DNA of 53,023 bases. Source: Rhodocyclaceae bacterium. GTDB taxonomy: Bacteria; Pseudomonadota; Gammaproteobacteria; Burkholderiales; Rhodocyclaceae. The notes beneath the pieces are model-generated. The model saw only the letters and a program-made list of their open reading frames with translations. It was not told the origin of the DNA and did not search any database. Within the stretch, counting starts at the first letter, position 1. The number at the start of each line of letters is the position of its first letter. This document shows, one piece after another, positions 52,905-53,023 of the stretch. The position numbers and the translations under genes were made by a program. The stretch is from the NCBI GenBank assembly GCA_023230455.1, contig JALNXH010000024.1:1-53023 (forward strand), given 5' to 3'.

Positions 52905-53023
52905 GTGCAGTGTTTCATTCTGTTTGGAACTTAAGCGGCTATTGGCGCGGATGACCTTCTGCAGGATGTCGCGAGCGCTCTTGGTCCAGATGAACGGCTT
53001 GGGTTTGGTGTTGTGGTGCTCGA
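52902..53023 (-). CDS. IS630-family transposase, C-terminal end
   Basis: The last 39 residues are visible and run off the right edge. HHNTKPKPFIWTKSARDIL followed by QKVIRANSRLSSKQ is the typical end of the DDE transposases of the IS630/Tc1-mariner group. The stop codon TAG uses the TA target bases (52904-52903) plus one base of the host receptor gene at 52902, so the element itself appears to lack its own stop. Catalytic residues lie outside the window. Confidence 0.85.
   Translation of the reverse strand, partial: EHHNTKPKPFIWTKSARDILQKVIRANSRLSSKQNETLH
52903..53023. mobile_element. IS630-family insertion sequence (one end)
   Basis: The element begins at or next to a TA dinucleotide inside CTAG (52902-52905), the preferred target of IS630-type elements, which duplicate TA. 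The end sequence reads GTGCAGTGTTTCATTCTG. It interrupts the TonB-dependent receptor gene. The other end, its terminal repeat and the second TA copy lie beyond the window. Confidence 0.85.

Overview
The window looks like a GC-rich betaproteobacterial chromosome. The queA-tgt-yajC-secDF order, the tkt-gap-pgk-pyk-fba cluster, the nadE-glnB pair, trxB divergent from an ftsK-lolA side, and a trimeric-type Gram-negative porin all point to Betaproteobacteria. Rhodocyclales or a related steroid/hydrocarbon-degrading lineage is my best guess; this is inference, since no rRNA or other decisive marker is present.

Layout. (a) 1-10262 is an accessory locus. A five-gene leftward operon (APH-type kinase, small helical unknown protein, AttH/CrtC-like unknown protein, lone molybdopterin oxidoreductase, NmrA-like NAD(P)-binding protein) faces a rightward MalT/LAL-type LuxR activator. 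A 0.7 kb gene-poor stretch with a gene remnant follows, then a second kinase of a different branch. (b) 10624-20660 (all leftward) is core metabolism: prlC, purC, fba, pyk, pgk, gap, tkt. (c) 20759-24636 (rightward) holds rsmE, polyphosphate:AMP phosphotransferase, argA and yggX. (d) 24731-30177 (leftward) is queA-tgt-yajC-secD-secF. (e) 30192-32076 is a tRNA-Leu(CAA) with what looks like the C-terminal scrap of a phage-type integrase abutting its 3' end, then a Fic AMP-transferase gene whose leader carries three copies of an 11-12 bp operator-like motif. (f) 32085-36059 holds a DUF218 protein, a porin, heme A synthase and a TonB-like protein. (g) 36358-44412 holds ppa, nadE, glnB, an Smr protein, trxB, a Crp/Fnr regulator, ftsK and lolA. 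(h) 44448-48939 holds a parvulin PPIase, an NTF2-like protein, a PaaI-type thioesterase and alaS. (i) 49063-53023 is a leftward operon of TonB-dependent receptor, ABC-type periplasmic binding protein and membrane GGDEF cyclase. Its receptor gene is cut by an IS630-family element that runs off the right edge.

How genes work together. The glycolytic/pentose genes form one transcriptional block around triose phosphates. queA/tgt serve queuosine synthesis and yajC/secD/secF serve protein export. The right-end operon looks like an outer-membrane/periplasmic sensing chain feeding a diguanylate cyclase, and the IS insertion probably disables the receptor and may silence the rest. The most novel part is the left-end locus. 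Its gene content suggests regulated oxidation and phosphorylation of a hydrophobic alcohol-type substrate, but the substrate cannot be read from the sequence.
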